From Euphorbia lathyris (Eukaryota; Streptophyta; Magnoliopsida; Malpighiales; Euphorbiaceae), in the NCBI RefSeq assembly GCF_963576675.1, contig NC_088917.1, positions 31,588,501 through 31,652,500 on the forward strand: a DNA stretch of 64,000 nucleotides, in the 5' to 3' direction. A program made the position numbers and the translations under genes. Shown in pieces: positions 21,426-34,000 of the stretch; the first letter of the stretch is position 1, and the number at the start of each line of letters is the position of its first letter. The notes beneath the pieces are model-generated. The model did not search any database. It was given only the letters and a program-made list of their open reading frames with translations, and had not been told where the DNA came from.

Positions 21426-22152
21426 CAGGGCCAGCTGAGCTTCTAGGCAACCTAGGCAATTGCCTAGGGCCCCCTAAAAACTAGATCCCCATATATATTA
21501 TTATAGTAATATATAGGTTAGTTTGGTTAATTGGTAAAAAAAGAGAGTGAGATAAATTTGCTACATATATAAGATTTTAAGTAAAAAAAATTGTTAGTTT
21601 CATTTAATGTGGAGATTGGAAAGTACAAAATATTGCCATATTTTATTTTTGGAAGGATAAAAGAGGCCCCACTCAATTGACTAAATGCTAGTAAGTAGAT
21701 CATTATCTCATCTTTTTGTGTTTGATCAGAAACTTGGAAAAGAAAACAGATTCAATTGTATCAGTTTTCTAACGTTTAAAAACTTGAAAAGACAAGATCA
21801 GTCCTTATAAATTGAGTTCTTTACAATTAAATTTCTCTACTACAAGTTATTCTTTATATTCACTTACAATTGTACTCAACTATAATTATTCTAATCTGGT
21901 TCTCTACAAGTTCTTCTTCGTATACACTTACAATTTTGCTCAACTATTCTAATCTGGATTGATTTTTGTTCACTGGTTAGGTATAAAATTATTGTTCCCC
22001 ATTTAATACTTCCTTTGATGTTTATTTAGGTGACTTTGCTATATTTTTTATAGTTTCCATATTTTGTTTATTATTTTTGTAGTTTTGCTTGTATATAAGG
22101 GCCCATATTTTATATTTCGCCTAGGGCCTCAAGTAGTCTCGAGCCGGCCCTG
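21426..22152. mobile_element. hAT MITE (family E), copy 1
   Basis: 727 bp with TIRs CAGGGCCAGCTGAGC and CAGGGCCGGCTCGAGA. A perfect 8-bp TSD, CGTACTTC, is at 21418-21425 and 22153-22160. Subterminal CCTAGGCAATTGCCTAGGGC on the left is mirrored by GCCTAGGGCC on the right. No transposase; nearly identical over most of its length to copy 2 at 29483-30222. Confidence 0.92.
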
Positions 22153-22926
22153 CGTACTTCCTTATTCTTTCATTATGAAAAAAAGTTTTAAATAATTTTA
22201 AAAACCATAACAACATAAATGAATAGTGTTATACTAAACCTTTAATACTTTGCCAAAATTTCAATTGTCTTCTTAAACTTTCAAAAGTTTCAAACGACTT
22301 ATATTATTGTTAAGTTGCATTCAATAACTCTCTATTTTTGTCCAAATTCTTTCAATAGTTTTGTCTAATTGCATTGAACAACCTTCTATTCTTGTCAAAT
22401 TGCGTTGAACAACCCCAAAACTTCAACTGTTCCGTACTTTTTTAAAAGTTCCTAATTACTTGTCCACTTGACATTTTTTTTTTATATATACGTGGAGCAT
22501 GTCGGTTATATTTCAACATCCAATAATTTTTATTGAATGTAATTAGATATATTAGAAGAATATTAAAATAAAAAAAAAGAATGCAGTAAATGAAAGCGAA
22601 AATGAATAAACAAAATCATACTTAAAAGTTGAAGTAAAGTGATGTCAATTTGCAAAAACTTGGAATTATTTTATTATTACTAATTTAGGAAAAGAAAAGA
22701 AAGAGTAATGTAAGAAAAAGAACATGATGGATGAGGACAGGACAGGAGAACACAAAGAGAATTAGGTGTAATAGCATTTTGACCAATTTGACGCGTAATT
22801 GTGATTGCATCACTGATGAGATCTATATCTGAACCATCACTCGTTTACTGAGACTCCACTACGATTACGATTATTATTATACTCACCCTGCTACTTAGAA
22901 AATTGAATGAAAACCCAAATAATTTT
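22153..22926. other. Intergenic with loose internal repeats
   Basis: TTGCATTGAACAACC-like and TTGTCAAATTGC-like words recur at 22300-22420. No gene or clear element. Confidence 0.35.
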
Positions 22927-23454
22927 GGGTTAATTACATATACATTTCTTATACTATCACCCATTTGCAGATGAGTATCTATGATATTTTTTTTGTAAAC
23001 ACAACTTTATAGTTGCAAAATTTTACATGTTTTTTATTTTATCAAATTTGACCAATAACGACCTCAAAATAAAAATTTTAAAGAATTAAAGTTGTTTAGT
23101 ATCATATGCATTTACTGTGTAACCATATTTTTAATTTTTCAAAATCATAATTTTTGGAGTTTTCTCTCTCTAAACATTAACTTTCTCAATCATAAAAAAA
23201 CATCTATAAACGACCTCAAACCTAAAAAGTTGAAGAAATGAAGCTGCTTAAAATATCATTAACTCTTAAAAAATTTCATTTCGAGATTGTTATGGACCAA
23301 ATTCTCACAATGTGAATTCAAATGCAAAATTTTATAAACCACAGGTTTGCGTTTGTAAAATTTTACAAACCATAGGGTTGCGCTTAAAAAAAATACAACA
23401 TATACCTATCTGCAAATCCAGTGAAACCACAGAGTATCTATATGTAATTAACCC
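22927..23454. mobile_element. MULE-type MITE (family F), 528 bp
   Basis: Left GGGTTAATTACATATACATT faces right GGGTTAATTACATATAGATA. A perfect 9-bp TSD, AATAATTTT, is at 22918-22926 and 23455-23463. The arms contain repeated TTGTAAAATTTTACA-type words. No coding capacity. Confidence 0.85.
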
Positions 23455-24469
23455 AATAATTTTTTAGTTCGAGTATGTGAATATTAAGTAAATTATATCT
23501 ATGCTACTATATCTCTAGCTTGAAGTGTAACATATTCTCATTCAATATCTTTGGTGTGTTTTAGAGTTGGTAATGTTTGCTTTGAGCATGCTTATTGAGT
23601 TTGGTTTATTGAATTTCAGATTAGTGGTTTCACCATCGAAGTTCAAAACTAGGAGTCTTTTTATCCGTTTATGGATCTGGTTTCTAAGTTAGTTTCTTTC
23701 TGATACTTTAAGATATCTTGTTCTAAAGGGTCATCGAACTATATAACTCTTTTTGCTATATGGTTTCCAACATTCAATCCGATTATCATCATTGAGTGCT
23801 TACTCAAAATTCTCTTATCAATTATGTAATTTAACTTTTTCTATTAATGAATTATTTATTGTCAAAAAAAAAAAAATTCTCTAACTTATTTCACATTTAC
23901 TATTTAATTACTTTCGTTTTTTTGTATTTAAAAAATATGAATTTATTTTCATAAAGAAATATGAATTTTTTGGTCACGTAATATTAATATATATATAAAT
24001 TAAAGGTGACTTTTTTTTTGTATGACACATTTTCTTTCTTTTCTTTCGCTTCACTAATGTTTATTCATTTAGAAATGATTAAAAGTTAATTTAGTTTCAA
24101 TTCATCAATCTTTTTCTTTCACTTCCTTAATTCCCTCATTTTCTTGATAGTCACATGTTTTGACGAGAAGTTGGTTTATTCTCTCCTTCAAGTATCTCTT
24201 TCCCTGTGAGAGTGTTTTCTTCCTTATTTCACAATTTATCTTTTAATAATAATATAAAGTAAAAAAAAACTTATGGTTTATACGATTCACAAACACAACC
24301 TCGTGATTTTAACTCATCTAGGTGGTCTCTTTTTTTTGTTGACCTTCGTACTCGTGATTATTGTTTTTCTATTGTTTTATCACTGTCATGAATCTCCTCA
24401 ACCTAACTTGATCATTCTCCTTCGTGTGTTTGATGATGTACTCCAGTATGCCATGGAGATTGAGTCCTT
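23455..24469. other. Intergenic with a possible retroposon tail
   Basis: An A13 run at about 23864-23876, preceded by CTATTAATGAATTATTTATT, looks like the 3' end of a LINE or SINE, but I cannot identify the body. Otherwise nothing. Confidence 0.35.
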
Positions 24470-25079
24470 TTAGGTAACTTGCTCCCAAGGTATTCTTCTA
24501 CTGGTTCTACCTCTTGAGTGATTTCTTTAGTTATCTCATCCCTTTCAAATTTTTCTTGTAATTTCCTCTCAATTTCTTTTGAATCAGGTAGAACAATCTA
24601 ATGAAAAGACCACCTAGGCGAAGCTTTGTTAAATACCATATTCTTGATGTATAACATCTCCTTGTTGTTGAATAACAACACTTGCACCCTTTTCTTTAAT
24701 TGCCATACACATAAAGATGCATATTGTAGTTTTTTTTATCAAATTTGTTGTGCAGATAACAAGAAACGAAAACATAACATACATACCTAAAAACTCAAAA
24801 ATGACTTGCAATGGGTTTGATCTTCCATAACTTCTCCAAAGGTGAAATGAACCCCAATAGTATTTATGGTAATTTATTGATACCATATGCATTTGTCTCC
24901 ATACACTCTGCCCAAAATCAAGCCAGGACATTCTCGCATGTAACATACTTCTACATATTTCAACAGGGCGTGTACTATTCCTTTCCGCTACTCCACTTAT
25001 TGTGGAGTCCTAAGGCAAGTCAACTGTTCTCTTAAAAGTATTTTGAGAACTCATGTGAAGTATACTCTTCTCCTTTATA
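24470..25079 (-). mobile_element. Ty1/copia integrase-region remnant
   Basis: In the three minus-strand frames the pieces run in copia order: SGVAERNSTRPVEICRSMLH (near 24930-25000), then a WAE-region equivalent, PLEKLWKIKP, VFRYVCYVFV, HNKFDKK, then RRCYTSR (near 24650). This is the integrase C-terminus to reverse-transcriptase linker. Several frameshifts and stops are present, and no LTRs were found. Confidence 0.65.
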
Positions 25080-26057
25080 GGGTTAATTACATATGTGGTG
25101 TACAACCTTTACCTATTTTCACACTTTGGTGTACAACCTTTTGGTGACCTCCCACTAAAGTGTACAGCCGGCATTTATGACCGGTCAATGCAAGTCAACA
25201 TTGCCACATCAACAATTTGACTATTTTAAAAGTAAAAAATCTACATACTTAATATAAAATTACTAAAATACCCTCCTCCTTTTCCTTGCAACCCTCTCTC
25301 TTTCTCTAACTTCTCTCTCTAACTCCTCTCCCCCTCTCAAACACGACCCATAAACAAACCAGATCTTTTTCTTGGGGTTCTTATTGGGTATTCAAATTTA
25401 GTTATTCAGCTGATTTTTCACGAGTTGGAAGAGAAAAGTGGAAGCTTTTTACAGTTTTGAGCAGCCATGTTTAACGATGGAGGCAGCGTTTATTTGGGTA
25501 GGAAGAACCACGAATTCAAAGGAATTGCTTCGATTTTCCCAATTTATTCTCTTTTTTGTTTTTTCTCGCTTGTTTTCTAGGATCTGTGGGAGAAGAATTG
25601 AATTTATTTTTAAGGCTTTTACTAATCATCTAGCCATTAAATTGACCCGGCTCTCTAAATTTCTTAGAACAACTAAATAATGGCATAACCTGCTTGCTTT
25701 GTATCATGGATTTCCCATTTCTTTGCATTTGTATCATAATGAGTTGCATTTCTTGTGAATCGACAAAAAAGATTCTCAATCTGAATTTAATTTTTTTTGG
25801 CAGTAAAAGGAAGAGGGTTCAACATTTCTAGTGGGCAAAGGATCATTAGGGTTAGGATGAAATGCAGAAGATGATAGATGAGGGAATTTGAAGAAATAGA
25901 TAATGTACTTTGAGAGAGGGAGAGGAGTTAGAGAGGGAGGATTTAGAGAGAGAAATGGAAAGAGGGAGAGAGAGAGAGGAGTTGCAAGGAAGGGGATGAG
26001 GGCATTTTAGTAATTTCATATCACAAATAACAAAAGATAGATATTTTTACATTTTGG
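25080..26057. mobile_element. MULE-type MITE (family C relative), right end lost
   Basis: The left arm starts GGGTTAATTACATATGTGGT with repeated GGTGTACAACCTTT words. The right arm (about 25910-26057) is inverted, with GAGAGGAGTTAGAGAGGGAG facing CTCTCTCTAACTCCTCTCCC. It breaks off at about 26057, roughly 170 bp short, where LINE sequence begins. The centre (25430-25680) has a frame with MEAAFIWVGRTTNSKELLRF that may be captured sequence; I do not recognise it. Confidence 0.65.
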
Positions 26058-29000
26058 GGAGTATTCAGAAGAAGCTTTGAGGTTGGGTTGCTAATTCGTT
26101 ATCCTTAGCACGAAGCATGACACTGGAAAAGGTCGTTTTATCCTCAATTCTTTTCTACTCTATGCAAACTACCCCTTTTCCTGTTTATATTTATACTAAG
26201 ATTAATGGGGTAAATTTCATCAACGGTGTACAACATTTGCCTCATTTCATATTTTGGTGTATAACCTTCATTTTGTCACACTAAAATGTACGAACTTATA
26301 GGTGACCTCCCAATATGGTGTATAACGGGTAAAAATGGCTGGTCAACGCCAAGTCAGCGCGACACCTCAGCAATTGACCGGTAAAAAAATCAAAAATTGA
26401 CCCTTCAAACGTACAATTACTAAAATATCCTACTTTCTCTCTTTTAACCTTATACTTCATCTTCTTCCCTCTATTTCTTAATCTCTAAATCATCTCTCTC
26501 TTTAAATTTCTTTCTCTCTCTAACTCACCTTCTCTCTCTCTAACTTATAGATCTCAAATTCGAGCCGAAAATAAAAGTTGTTAGTAATAAAATAACATGC
26601 CTTTCCAATCTATAAAAACCGAAAAACATGAATTTGAAGATCCATAAATAAATCCATAGTAACAAAGAAAGGTTATGAAATGAGTGTTTATGAAGAACAA
26701 AATAAGTAGTCGAAGCAGCTCTCTGAGCAATCAAAACAGCAAGAACAACTGCATATATATTCGAATAAATTTAAAGAGTCAATTTTCAGAAGAAAAATAG
26801 AAAAAAAGCCTATCATTCATTGACGACTTTGTCTTGTTCATCGTCTCCTGCAGCTTGTAAATTCCTCTCTATGAACTGTGCTGCTGGAGCATCCATTTTC
26901 TTTCTCTTTCTCTCTCTAGATTTTCTTATTAATTTGGGTTTTCTCTTTTTCTAGTCTAGAGAATCTATGGCAGTATGAAAGAAAAACAACTACAAATAAA
27001 AACAAAAGGTACAAGATGCTTTGTTGGGAGATGAATTGGTACAAGATGCTTTGTGGTCTGAAGCTACAACGTCATCGTCAAATAATACTTTGTGGTCTCT
27101 AGATTTTGATTCGTTAATTGCAGCTGATGGTCAGCTCAGGATTCTGAGCAATCTTAAGATCGACAATGTCTGAAGTTCTTTCAATCTCTCTCGATTTTGA
27201 TTAATTCAATTTGTTAGTTGTATAATATAATTAATTTACAGGTAACTCTTCATTTTTAAGGTTATAGAAGGTTAGAGAGAGAAAAAGAAATAGAGGGAAG
27301 AATATGAAGTATAAGGTTAAAAAAGAGAAAGGAGGATATTTTAGTAATTGTATATTTGAAGGGTCAATTTTTGACTTTTTGACCGGTCAATTGCTGAGGT
27401 GTCGCATTGACTTGGCATTTACCAATCATTTTTACCTGTTGTACACCATATTGGGAGGTCACCTATTAGGTCTTACATTTTAGTGAGACAAAATGAAGGT
27501 TGTACACCAAAGTGTGAAATGGGGCAAAGATTGTACACCATTGATGAAATTAACCCAAGATTGATGGGATGGTTAAAAGGTTTATCTAGGGTTCTACAAG
27601 TGATAAGAGGAAAGATTAGTCTAGTTAGCTGGGATGAGCTGTGTAACCCCCTTAAGAATGGTGGGCTTGGCTTAAAAATCGCTAGAACGATGAACAATGC
27701 TTTTCTTATAAATTTGGGCTCCATCTTTGTTTCGCAACCCCATCTTATCTGGGTCCATATTGTGGAGGGTAAATATAACGTTCACTCCCTTTTTTAATAC
27801 TCGACCAACCCCCAGTGCATCTCTTCCCCTATTTGAGGAGCCCTTTTGAAGATTAGAGAGGACCTCATCCTCAGAGTTAAGTGATCGGTTAAGGATGGTA
27901 GACGGGTTAGCTTTTGGTCTGACCATTGACTGGGAGACCTTGTGCCTCTCAAGCTCTTGGTGTCGGGCCGCATTAGAGAGCACGTTATCCAAATGAAGGT
28001 GCGTGACATGGTCGATGACATGGGTTAGTGGAGGCAGGACCTTATTCAACATCTACTGCCTCAAGATTGCATTAATTTGTTGGTCGATACTCTTTCTTGT
28101 AACCTTTCACATTGCACTAATCAATGTCATTAGTTCTAGTCGCTTTTTAGTCAAGTCTGCCTATGGTTTTATGCATGAAGAAGGTCTTGCTTATGTGCTT
28201 AATGGGCGGGAGTGTATTTGCAAATAACATGGGCCTCAGAGAATCCATAGCTTCCTTTGGCTAGTTATTATAGGTAAGCTCCTTACAAACCTGGAGAGAA
28301 AGAGGAGACACCTTGATGTGGTAGGCCTCTACCCCATCAAATCCCTTCATGAGGATTCCATCATCCACGTTTTGAGGGACTGTCTTTTAGCGTGTTCAAT
28401 ATGGCTTCAAACCCTTTCCCATAATGATTTTGGGGTCTTTATCGCCTGGAACGAGGCTAATTGGTTTTTATGACAACCTGAGTTCGAGAAATCGATTCTC
28501 CTACAATAGTTGGCATCTTGTTTTTGCGATTGCTTGTTGGCACTTATGGAAAAATAAGAACATCTTTGTGTTCCAACAGTCTAAGAAATCTATTATGGAG
28601 ATAGTGTATAGCATTAAAGTGGTTATTAATGGCATTATCAATAGTAATCGAGCTCTTTCGAGGGGTTTGGATGCACATAAATCTATTAGAGAAGAGGTTT
28701 TGGTTGGGCGGAGTCCTTCACAGACCCCTTTGGTTAGCTCTTTCTTAGTTGCAGTTGGCAGCCTTATCTGTGATTGCAAAAGTGATTGGGTTCAAGGCTT
28801 TGCTAAGAATGTGAGTGTCTATTTAGTGGTTAAGACGGAGTTATGGAATGCTCTGGAAGGTTTGAGACTTGCTTGGTCTATGAGTTATAAAAAAATTCTT
28901 TTATAATTTGATAGCAAGATCGATGTCGACCTAATTTCTCGACACCTTATTCTCCCCAATAAGAACGCCTTTCTAGCGATGACTTTATAGTGGAACTTTT

Positions 29001-29220
29001 TGGTAAAGAGTGAGAGATTTTTTTCCGTCATATCTATTGAGAAAGTAATAGGAATGAGGATTGACAAGCTAACTATGCGAGTTCTTTGCTTCTTGGCGTG
29101 CAAATGTTCAAGGAGCTACCTCAAGACTTAAGAAAGATCTTGGAGCAAGAACTCCTAGGTGTCTCCATACCCGGTATTGTGTCTTGCAGCCTTTGTTAAA
29201 AAAACAAAAAAAAACAAATT
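26058..29220 (+). mobile_element. Degenerate LINE, interrupted by a MULE
   Basis: Two LINE pieces. 26058-26207 gives LARSMTLEKVVLSSI and MQTTPFPVYIYTKI. 27557-29220 resumes with KIDGMVKRF, then SLVSWDELCNPLKNGGLGLK, ARTMNNAFLINLG, a decayed zf-RVT part, HLVFAIACWHLWKNKNIF and an RNase H part to about 28906, ending in A-rich sequence (29197-29219). The reading resumes exactly across the MULE at 26208-27556, whose TSD codes for the shared KIDG/KING. Many stops and frameshifts; inactive. It lacks a recognisable TSD of its own. Confidence 0.8.
26208..27556. mobile_element. MULE (family C) with apparent captured gene fragments, 1349 bp
   Basis: TIRs of about 330 bp: left GGGTAAATTTCATCAACGGT, right GGGTTAATTTCATCAATGGT, both through GACCGGTCAATT-type sequence to GGTTAAAAGAGAGA-type sequence. 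The 10-bp TSD is AAGATTAATG (26198-26207) and AAGATTGATG (27557-27566). The centre holds coding-like pieces on both strands: minus 26813-26896 (27 residues, MDAPAAQFIERNLQAAGDDE), minus about 26600-26757 (hydrophobic, LIAQRAASTTYFVLHKHSFH) and plus 27021-27173 (LLGDELVQDALWSEATTSSS, ending SNLKIDNV). No transposase. A Pack-MULE structure is inferred. Confidence 0.75.
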
Positions 29221-29282
29221 AGAGCTGATATTTAAAAATTAAAACCCACGAGGTGGTGCGTTTTAATTATTAGTTTTATTTT

Positions 29283-30526
29283 GGATAAACTTCAAATAAA
29301 ACCCATGTGGTTTCACTAATTTTCAGATAAAGGACTGTGGTTTACTTTTTGCCAAAACGAGGATTGAGGTTTTCAACTTTAGCAAAATAAGGACTTTATC
29401 GATGGATACTATTAAAATCACCCTTGACGACTTCAAAAATGACATATTTTAAGAACCACTAATATTCTAAACAACTTTAATTCAGGGTCGGCTGAGCTTC
29501 TAGGCAACCTAGGCAATTGCCTAGGGCCCCCTAAAAATTAGGGTCCCATATATATTATTATAGTAGTATATAGGTTAGTTTGGTTAATTGGTAAAAAAAA
29601 GAGAGTGTGATAAATTTGCTACATATATAAGATTTTAAGTAAAAAAAAAAATTGTCAGTTTCATTTAATGTGGAGATTGGAAAGTACAAAATATTGCCAT
29701 ATCTTATTTTTGGAAGGATAAAAGAGGCTCCACTCAATTGACTAAATGCTAGTAAGTAGATCATTATCTCATCTTTTTGTGTTTGATCAGAGACTTGGAA
29801 AAGAAAACAGATTCAATTGTATCAGTTTTCTAACGTTCAAAAACTTGAAAAGACAAGATCAGTCCTTATAAATTGAGTTCTTTACAATTAAATTTCTCTA
29901 CTACAAGTTATTCTTTATATTCATTTACAATTGTGCTCAACTATAATTATTCTAATCTGGTTCTCTACAAGTTCTTCTTCATACCCACTTACAATTTTGC
30001 TCAACTATTCTATTCTGGATTGATTTTTGTTCACTGCTTCATCTTATCAGGTATAAAATTATTGTTCCCCATTTAATACTTCCTTTGATGTTTATTTAGG
30101 TGACTTTGCTATATTTTTTATAGTTTCCATATTTTGTTTGTTATTTTTGTAGTTTTGCTTGTATATAAGGGTCCATATTTTATATTTCGCCTAGGGCCTC
30201 AAGTAGTCCCGAGCCGGCCCTGCTTTAATTCTTCAACTTTTTTATTTTGAGATTGTTTAGATGATGTTTGGTAAAGAGAGAGAAAATTATGTTTAGAGAG
30301 AGAAAGTTCTAAAAAAGATGATTTTCGAAAATCGAAAATGTAGTTCCATAAAAAATATGACATTTAACAACTTTAATTCTTGAAATTTTCATTTTCAGGT
30401 CGTTAAAGATGATTTTAATAGCATTAATCCAAGTGTGAAACCTCAATCATCGTTTTGACAAAAAGTAAACCACAGTCCTTTATCTGAAAATTAGTGAAAC
30501 CACGGGGTTTTATTTGAAATTTACCC
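29283..30526. mobile_element. MULE-type MITE (family D) split by a hAT MITE
   Basis: Left GGATAAACTTCAAATAAAAC faces right GGGTAAATTTCAAATAAAAC. Both continue CCNNGTGGTTTCACTAATTT, TCAGATAAAGGACTGTGG and TTTACTTTTTG over about 200 bp. The flanks share only an AT-rich 9-mer (TTTTATTTT/TTATATTTT). The hAT MITE at 29483-30222 sits inside. Confidence 0.75.
29483..30222. mobile_element. hAT MITE (family E), copy 2
   Basis: 740 bp with TIRs CAGGGTCGGCTGAGC and CAGGGCCGGCTCGGGA. A perfect 8-bp TSD, CTTTAATT, is at 29475-29482 and 30223-30230. Same internal sequence as copy 1 apart from small indels and scattered substitutions. Confidence 0.92.
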
Positions 30527-31007
30527 TTATATTTTTTAATCCTCATCAAACCACGTCAATTTGATGATGGGATTAGAAAAAAATACTACTACTTTGAAAC
30601 GCTGAAACCTGAACGCACTTGTAATTTTGTTCCCAATTCCCAATTTCTTCCCAAATCAATTGAAGCTTTCCTGGGGAAAAATAATAAAATTATTTACCCA
30701 ATTTAACAAAAAAAAAAAAAAAAACATTGATAAGTACAAATAAATAAAAACTTAGTTCAATAAAAGTCATTTAAATTTAGACAAATTTATTTCCAATTCG
30801 GGGGGCAATGTTGCAAACTGGGGTTGAATCAACATCACACTCAAAGGAGAAGGGTGGCGTCTTCCAAGTCCGAGACTGATCTCTCGCCTGATTAGATTAG
30901 ATTAGATTCTCACTTCTCAGATCTGCTTTTCTATTGTATTGAATCGCCAATTATTAATTGTTAGTGTTCTGCAAGCGATGAGCAGAGTCTAACAGTGTAA
31001 GTTTACA
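30527..31007. other. Upstream region and 5' UTR of the DUF616 gene
   Basis: An A20-type run at 30703-30724, then GATTAGATTAGATTAGATT at 30891-30908 in the probable leader. No clear TATA box. Confidence 0.4.
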
Positions 31008-34000
31008 ATGGAGAGGGAGATCCAACGTTCTATATCCATGCGGTTAAGCCGGAGAGCAGACCGGAGTTCTCATTCTTCACATTCTAAAAGTAAATTTCTT
31101 TTATTTTTTCTGAGTTTTGGGGTTTTGAGTTTGTTTTGGCTAATTGGGCCTGATTATCTTTGTTTAGATGGCGACCTAGATGCTGAAAGTGGCTTCTTTT
31201 CTTCTGGGAAGCTGCCGGCTGATTATCCCACAAAAATCATTTGGAAGAGAGGGTTCATTCGCTTGGTTTTTGTAGCTGGCATTGTCTGGATGATGCTCAT
31301 CCTTATTGTACTATTATTCCACGTTTGGTCTTGTCAATCTTCTAATGCATTTTTTTCAGGTATGTTTCTGTGTTTTCTTAAGTTTGAATTACTTGTTTGT
31401 ATGTGTTCTGTTTGGCTTAAATGTTGATTAGCTCAATCCCTGCTTAGTTCATGCTGCAATTTTATTGTCCTGAAGATCTCATAAAGTTTTGGTTACAAAG
31501 CTTTTGCTTCAATCTATTGAAGAACTAGAGCCAAAAAACAAAACAATATAGAACAATGAAAGAACAAAAGAATACAATGTGGCTGTTAAGTGAACATACC
31601 CCAATTAAAACTATCCTTCATCCTGCTACTGTTTCTACTCTTAATCTGCACATTAACACTTTCAGTAATCTATGCTAGAACTCTACTAACATTCGAAGGT
31701 TCATTGGCTAATTTGGCTCCATGGCCAATATTACCAGGAATCCTACACCTTCGTTGAATTTCTCGCCAAATACCACAAATCTTAGAGCATAGTAGTTAAA
31801 GGTGCAAAGCGCACTAAGGCGCTAAGGGATCCTGGAGCCTAGATATCAATATTTGATACTAATATCACTAATACTCTATTACTAGTTAAAGCATAAGTCA
31901 CGATGAACCAAACAAACACACTTATAACCACACAAACTAGACAAAACCGCATAAAAACATAATATTAAATGTCAAAAACACCAAGTTAAGATCATAGAGA
32001 CATATACTTAACCTAAGTACCTTACTAATGCTAATAAACTAATAAGCATTCATTGTCAATCAAAAAGAACTCAAAAAAATTAATAATCATCATCAAGATC
32101 CTCCTCAAGATTAATATTGTCTTCTCCAAAGTATCTACTATCATTTTCATCTCCAATTTCCTCCTCTTCATAGTCTTGTTTTGTTTTACACTTTTACTAG
32201 GATTAGATTAAGGGTTAAAATTAAGTTTACTTAGATTAGATCAGCTGTTGAGATTAATCGACCGTTAAAGAAACCCTAATCAAAATACTAAATGTTACCG
32301 AGGCGCGCTATGATGAGAGCCTACGAAGCCCAGGCGAGAGCCTTTTAAACTGCGCCTCACCTAGGGGAATTAAGGCTCACTACCTTGAGCCTTGCGTAAG
32401 CGCGCCTTTAACAACTATGTCTTAGAGCAATAAAAAAAGAGATACTCAATTGTCTCAGAAGCTCCATTGCAGAAATCACAAGTTGAATCAATCCGGTTGT
32501 TCCACTTAGCCAATCTATGCGTAACAGAAAGCTTCCCTCTCAGACCTAGCTAGACAATGAAAATGTGTCTAGGTATATATCTGTAGCCCCATAAAAGATT
32601 CCACTATTTGAGTTTAATCCCAGTTTTCTTCAAAGCTTTGTAAGCACTGGAAACAGAAAAACTATCAATTTATGCCCAATCCAAATCACCTTATCATCAG
32701 TTCCAGATTTGAACTAGGAGCTAGATGCAGACAAGAAGGCTTCTCAGCAACCTAATCTACTTGCATACTAGTTGAACTTTCAGCTGGCTCTGGATTTGCA
32801 GCAAAATCACAATCCTCCAGCTTCTCACGATTAAGAATGTCGGAGATCAAATCTTTTTGTAAAGTAATCTTCGACCTGATTTTCAACTTCGAGCTTGAAG
32901 AACTAGCTCTCTCCTTATTCCTTTTGTCCTCATTTTGGAAAAGCTGTACGTTAGTCGCCTAACTGGCACCTCGAGAGAAGAGAGTGAAAGAGCCATTGTC
33001 ATGTTGAATTTTACTTTTTTTTTACCATACCTTTGCTTGAATTGATTTTGCTGCTTTTTATTTATTAAAAAGACTTATTACCCCTTCTTGCCATATGACA
33101 TTTGGATTATCACTATTTGTAGGAACTTCATCTGCCTTTCTTTCATGAGTATTCTTCATTTTCTAGATACCTATGTTGATTTTTGAAAGACCAGTAATCA
33201 ATTCAAATGGTAACTGGCTGAAGAGAGGGAGGGAGGGAGTATGTCATCTTGTCAAATCTGTCAGTGTGGTAGAGCTCTTATTTCATTATGATAAAGATGA
33301 TTTAAACCCTTTGAGGGTTGTTAGAGATAATAAAAGCTATTATTGGAACCTTAAGGTTTTGAGTGAGTTTTTAATTTGTTTTTACATGGTATTGGAGTCT
33401 CTTAGACCAAGAGATCCAGGGTTCAAATCTTGGTAATTTCTTTTGTTGCTGAAATTTTATCAGGAGGTAGACTGTGCTTTTTATTATAAGCCCTGCAAGT
33501 TCAAGGGGGATTTGCATGCTGAGTATGTTAGAGATCATAGAAAAATGTTCTTTTAACCTTATCTATCAGTTTAAACTTTTGAATTAATGGGTTCTTTGAC
33601 AAGGTGAGTGGGAGCATTTTTATTTTAGCAGTCTAACACTTGATTAGGCAACTTTGTAAATATTCAGGAATTAAATGCATTATCTCCACGAAAATTCTTA
33701 ACTGTAAATATCAGCATGAGATAATGCTACATACACGCATATTGAGTGCCTCATTTATGATTTCTTTATTGAATTATAGGTGTTCAGTTTTAGTGATTAA
33801 CCATGTTCATTCTGTTTGAGATGCAGCTATCTGTAATAAAGAAAGCAAGGTATATAACATTTTAAACACATGGGGATTTGTCGTGCAGCAACACCGTAAG
33901 ACTAAGGCAACATCACTTCTTTAAAGCATACATCTCGAAATAGCTGTAGTATGTGATACTATTTTTGTTGCTATCTTATAGGTTGCCCAATCCCTGTTGT

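Noticed and set aside
4382..30526. CRISPR-like spaced repeats
   Set aside because: Spaced repeat words in the MITE arms are diverged, occur as inverted arms, and this is a plant nuclear genome.
33827..33849. A 23-nt exon 2 ending at AAG|GTATAT in the DUF616 gene
   Set aside because: It puts exon 3 out of the conserved frame; the donor at 33896 restores CPIPVVSNPDK.
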